Source: DAOTXK01 sp034430555
GTDB taxonomy: Bacteria; Chloroflexota; Anaerolineae; Aggregatilineales; Ch27
Length of the DNA stretch: 7,959 bases
Direction: 5' to 3'
Assembly (NCBI GenBank): GCA_034430555.1
Contig: DAOUEM010000269.1
Span: forward strand, 1-7,959
The position numbers and the translations under genes are program-made. Of this stretch, positions 5,472-7,959 are shown one piece after another (position 1 is the first letter of the stretch; the number at the start of each line of letters is the position of its first letter). Under the pieces are notes generated by a model that had not been told where the DNA came from, did not search any database, and saw nothing but the letters and a program-made list of their open reading frames with translations.

Positions 5472-6911
5472 TTAGCTCCCCCCGCGCAGCAGCGGGATCG
5501 CATCCGTGCCCACCACGATCTGGATATCATAGAGGGTGGCGTTATCACTGCCGGGCCGCACGCGCGTCACCGGGAGGCCCAGCAGCGAGGCCAGCAGCCG
5601 CGCCGAATACGGATTGTTGGTGTAGTCCTTGATGATGGTCTCGGTATAGTTGGTGAGCTGCGCGTTGCCGACTTCCGCCACGCCAAAACCGCGCCCGATC
5701 AGCCAGTCGCGCATCTCGGCGGCCAGGCCCTGAGTCGTGGTGCCGTTGACCACGCTGAGCACCACGTTTTCACTGGCAGCCAGCCGCTGCAAATCATCCT
5801 GGCTGAGCTGCACCGGGTTGAAGAGGTCCTGCACCAGGGCGCGCATGGCATCGCCCCGCAGCCGCAGGACCTGGTCGCCGCTGGCGGTGGTCTCCAGGTA
5901 CACGTAGTTGTTGTCCAGCACAGCCTGCACGATGTTCTCCCCGGGAATGTCCAGGGCCAGCCCGCCCAGGCTGAGGATTTCTTCCAGGTTGAGGGTGGTT
6001 TGCACGTCCTGGCGCACCGCCTCCCACAGCGTCGGGGCCTGCCCGATCAGGGCCGCGATCCCGCCCAGGCTTAGCACCCGGTCACGCAGGGCCGTGATCA
6101 CCTGCTGCTGCCGGCGCGCCCGGTCGAAGTCGCCGCCTTCGGTGTGCCGGGTGCGTGCGTATTGGAGGAGTTGCACGGCGTCCAGGTCCTGGCAGCCGGG
6201 ATCAAAATGTACGGTCATGTAACCCAGGCTGCCATCAGGATACTGCGTGTCGTGAATGGTCTCGCTGATGCAGACCTCGACCGGGGCGATGGCGTTCACC
6301 GCCGTCAGGAACAGGTCGAAGTTGATGCGCACCGTGTGATCGATGCGCAGGCCGAGGTTCTGCTGCACGGCCGCCGCCGCCAGCGCCGGACCGCCGCCGG
6401 GTACGTCAAACGAATCTCCCAACGCATTGGCCGTGTTGATCCGGCCCGGCTGGAAGCCCGGGATGTTCACCCACAGATCGCGGGGGATGGAGAGCATCGC
6501 GCCCGTCCGGCGTACCGGGTCCAGGGTAAGCACGATCATGGTATCGGTGCGGAAGGGACCTGCCTCGCCGCCGCGCTGGTCGATGCCCAGCAGCAGGATG
6601 GTCACCCGGCCAGGATCGGTGTAGACGGGGACTTCCGCTGCGACCTGCGTCGGCGCCGGCGTGCCTGGCGCCGCGTCGACCGATGCCGGCGTCGGTGGAA
6701 TCGGAGTCGCCGTCGCGGCAGCGTTACTCACCATGCCGACCGGGGTAGGCGAGGGCCGCAGCCCCAACGGATCGAAAACCGGCAAAGCTGCGATCGCCCC
6801 GGCTTGCAGCGCCAGTTGGCGCACGCCGCCATAAACCAGCACCGCCGTCATGCCGGTGATCAGCATGATCACGACCAAAAATACCAGGACCATCCACGGA
6901 GAGATTCGCAT
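5472..6911 (-). CDS. LCP-family (LytR-CpsA-Psr) glycopolymer transferase with LytR_C domain
   Basis: The protein has 479 residues. LCP enzymes transfer lipid-linked glycopolymers onto peptidoglycan or a similar wall acceptor at the outer face of the membrane. It has one N-terminal membrane anchor (about 6-28) and a Pro/Thr/Ala linker (52-92). The LCP core carries the conserved motifs 'LLLGIDQR' (107-113; Asp111, Arg113), 'RTDTMIVLTLDP' (121-132; Arg121, Asp123), 'SIPRDLWV' (141-148; Arg144, Asp145), 'GRINTANALGD' (156-166), and 'YARTRH...DFDRARRQQQ' (251-270). These are the expected charged residues for metal and pyrophosphate binding. A C-terminal LytR_C domain spans about 381-471 ('ENVVLSVVNGTTTQGLAAEM'). 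I chose the start at 6911 because AGGG lies seven bases upstream and a perfect TATAAT at 6957-6952 precedes it. An in-frame ATG at 6953 overlaps that box and lacks a ribosome binding site; one at 6917 is too close to the AGGG. The acceptor polymer in this organism is unknown. Confidence 0.92.
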   Translation of the reverse strand: MRISPWMVLVFLVVIMLITGMTAVLVYGGVRQLALQAGAIAALPVFDPLGLRPSPTPVGMVSNAAATATPIPPTPASVDAAPGTPAPTQVAAEVPVYTDPGRVTILLLGIDQRGGEAGPFRTDTMIVLTLDPVRRTGAMLSIPRDLWVNIPGFQPGRINTANALGDSFDVPGGGPALAAAAVQQNLGLRIDHTVRINFDLFLTAVNAIAPVEVCISETIHDTQYPDGSLGYMTVHFDPGCQDLDAVQLLQYARTRHTEGGDFDRARRQQQVITALRDRVLSLGGIAALIGQAPTLWEAVRQDVQTTLNLEEILSLGGLALDIPGENIVQAVLDNNYVYLETTASGDQVLRLRGDAMRALVQDLFNPVQLSQDDLQRLAASENVVLSVVNGTTTQGLAAEMRDWLIGRGFGVAEVGNAQLTNYTETIIKDYTNNPYSARLLASLLGLPVTRVRPGSDNATLYDIQIVVGTDAIPLLRGGS

Positions 6912-6951
6912 GACCATACCCTGTATGCTGTTCGATGTCTTCAAGGGGGGC

Positions 6952-6957
6952 ATTATA
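6952..6957 (-). promoter_or_regulatory. Candidate -10 box (TATAAT) for the LCP gene
   Basis: On the minus strand the sequence reads CGG-TATAAT-G, a perfect -10 consensus, in the 113-base gap upstream of the LCP gene. Transcription from it would begin near 6945 and give a leader of about 35 bases before the ATG at 6911. No TTGACA-like -35 is seen at the normal spacing (the sequence there is GC-rich), so an activator or a non-standard -35 may be needed. Confidence 0.5.
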
Positions 6958-7024
6958 CCGCGTTCGGTTGATCTCGCCCGTCCGTTTACCTGATGCGCCC
7001 CTGACGCCGCCGGCCCGCCGGTCC

Positions 7025-7531
7025 TCAATTCCAGATGGCCCAGGGATCGTCCGGGTCGCGGGCGCCGTAGATCACCGTCAGCCGCACCTCGTCCACGAAG
7101 ATACGAAAGGCGTAGCGATCGCCGTTGAGCCGGAGCCGGGTGCGGAAGGGCAGGCGCAGCCAGGCATAGGCGATGGCCCGCCGTTCCTGGCGGGTGGTTT
7201 CCTGCATCAGGCGGTAGTACCAGTGGGGCAGCGCTTCTCGCAGCAGGGGCACCCGGTGGACGATATAACCGGCGCTGGCCGCCAGTAGCGCCATCAAAAA
7301 AACCGACACGCCCAGCCAGGAATACGGGATGTAAGGTGTCACCAGCACCAGCACCAGCGCCAGAGACCAGAAAAAGCGGGGCAGTGGATACGAGCGCCGC
7401 TCATCCCCATAATGGCGGAAGTCCGCCATCAGCGAGTCCTTGTACAGGCCGATCAGGATCGCGGTGTAATAAAGCACCGCCAGGCACCCGCCCATGAGGG
7501 TAACAACAATTAACGGCTTACCTGGGTCCAT
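7025..7531 (-). CDS. Hypothetical membrane protein, three predicted helices
   Basis: I do not recognise a family. The ATG at 7531 has GCAGG nine bases upstream; a GTG two codons earlier (7537) is possible but only three bases from that site. The 168-residue product has a hydrophobic segment at about 7-30, a charged loop (31-52, 'YKDSLMADFRHYGDERRSYP'), and two more segments at about 53-68 and 71-92. A soluble, basic C-terminal half follows (93-168), rich in Arg and aromatic residues ('RAIAYAWLRLPFRTRLRLNG'), ending in 'RDPDDPWAIWN'. The tail probably lies in the cytoplasm under the positive-inside rule. There is no signal peptide and no enzymatic motif. It lies about 100 bases after the preceding minus-strand gene and 113 bases before the LCP gene, on the same strand, so a role at the membrane with LCP is possible but unproven. 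Confidence 0.7.
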   Translation of the reverse strand: MDPGKPLIVVTLMGGCLAVLYYTAILIGLYKDSLMADFRHYGDERRSYPLPRFFWSLALVLVLVTPYIPYSWLGVSVFLMALLAASAGYIVHRVPLLREALPHWYYRLMQETTRQERRAIAYAWLRLPFRTRLRLNGDRYAFRIFVDEVRLTVIYGARDPDDPWAIWN

Positions 7532-7629
7532 GATCACAAACCTGCTTGCCAGGACTTAAAGCCGGTGGGGGAAGCGTTTCGTCATGCGGCCTGACCGACC
7601 CTCATCCTGCAGCGCCGTGTCTGTGGGGG

Positions 7630-7959
7630 TCACTCCCCGCACTTCGGAATGTGGTAGAGCGTATCCCGCGCCAGCACGTACATGTTTTCGGCGGAAGCGT
7701 CGATGGTCAGCCCGCTCAAATCGCGGAAGCTGGTGCCTTCCGGGGCTTTATAGCTGTTGATACGCGTGCCGTTCATGGTAGTCTCGTAAAAGAGCTGGTT
7801 GGCGGCGTCCATCACGTAAAAGCCGGGGAAGATCAGGCCCGTATCCAGGTGCATGGTGTTGGCGCTGCCTAACCGTCCGACGCTGCCCCCCGCTAAATTG
7901 CTGAACTGGAAAAACTGCTGCGAACCGGCATAATACTTGAGCATCGACCCGTCGCTCAT
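7630..7959 (-). CDS. C-terminal fragment of a propeller-like protein, N-terminus outside window
   Basis: The last 109 residues of a longer protein are visible. The frame is open to the right edge, and the ATG at the very last bases is more likely an internal Met than the start. The sequence shows short beta-strand pairs with Gly/Asp/Asn turns, such as 'GFYVMDAANQLFYETTMNG', 'FRDLSGLTIDASAENMYVLA' and the closing 'RDTLYHIPKCGE'. The pattern 'LSGLTIDASAENMYVL...LYHI' resembles NHL/lactonase-type propeller blades, where each blade reports a value along a chain. A C-terminal binding domain is likely; whatever catalytic or membrane domain precedes it cannot be seen. A Cys sits third from the end. 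No clear terminator follows in the gap before the next gene (7532-7629). Confidence 0.65.
   Translation of the reverse strand: MSDGSMLKYYAGSQQFFQFSNLAGGSVGRLGSANTMHLDTGLIFPGFYVMDAANQLFYETTMNGTRINSYKAPEGTSFRDLSGLTIDASAENMYVLARDTLYHIPKCGE

Noticed and set aside
6144..6971. A 275-codon plus-strand frame opposite the LCP gene
   Set aside because: The minus strand encodes an LCP enzyme with all conserved motifs; the opposite frame is Arg/His/Gln-rich with no recognisable domain.

Overview
This is a GC-rich bacterial window with short intergenic gaps. It holds seven protein-coding genes, two of them cut by the window edges. The proteins combine lipoproteins with long Pro/Thr linkers, WD40/PD40-like beta-propellers, LiaF-like 'toast-rack' membrane proteins and an LCP-family enzyme. 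That mix is typical of Chloroflexota (Anaerolineae-like) genomes. The taxonomic placement is inferred from gene style; no rRNA or other marker gene is present. I see no rRNA, tRNA, CRISPR array, insertion sequence, integrase or phage gene.

Left half, plus strand. A beta-propeller protein open at its 5' edge (to 982) overlaps by one base (TGATG) a beta-propeller lipoprotein (982-2313). A 116-base gap with a strong ribosome binding site leads to two tandem paralogues. Each has an N-terminal hydrophobic LiaI/LiaF-like anchor followed by a toast-rack beta-repeat domain (2430-3437 and 3547-4419). A 10-bp stem-loop without a T-run lies between them. A bidirectional intrinsic terminator (4445-4472) closes this half.

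Right half, minus strand, read from right to left. A C-terminal fragment of a repeat-rich, propeller-like protein (7630-7959) comes first. It is followed by an unrecognised three-helix membrane protein (7025-7531), an LCP-family glycopolymer transferase with a LytR_C domain (5472-6911), and a small lipoprotein with a Pro/Thr linker and two PPC-like beta-sandwich domains (4495-5355). The last two genes each have a -10-like promoter element in front of them, so the minus-strand genes need not be a single operon.

All five complete genes encode proteins predicted to be anchored in, or exported across, the cytoplasmic membrane. The common theme is the cell envelope: LCP attaches glycopolymers to the wall, LiaF-like proteins belong to envelope-stress sensing, and the propeller and PPC lipoproteins are surface binding modules. 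No histidine kinase, response regulator or sigma factor is present to turn this into a recognised signalling system. I found no convincing new defence or mobile system. The most notable items are the tandem toast-rack pair with its intergenic hairpin, a 12-base tandem repeat inside the first propeller, and a perfect TATAAT that overlaps a misleading upstream start of the LCP gene.
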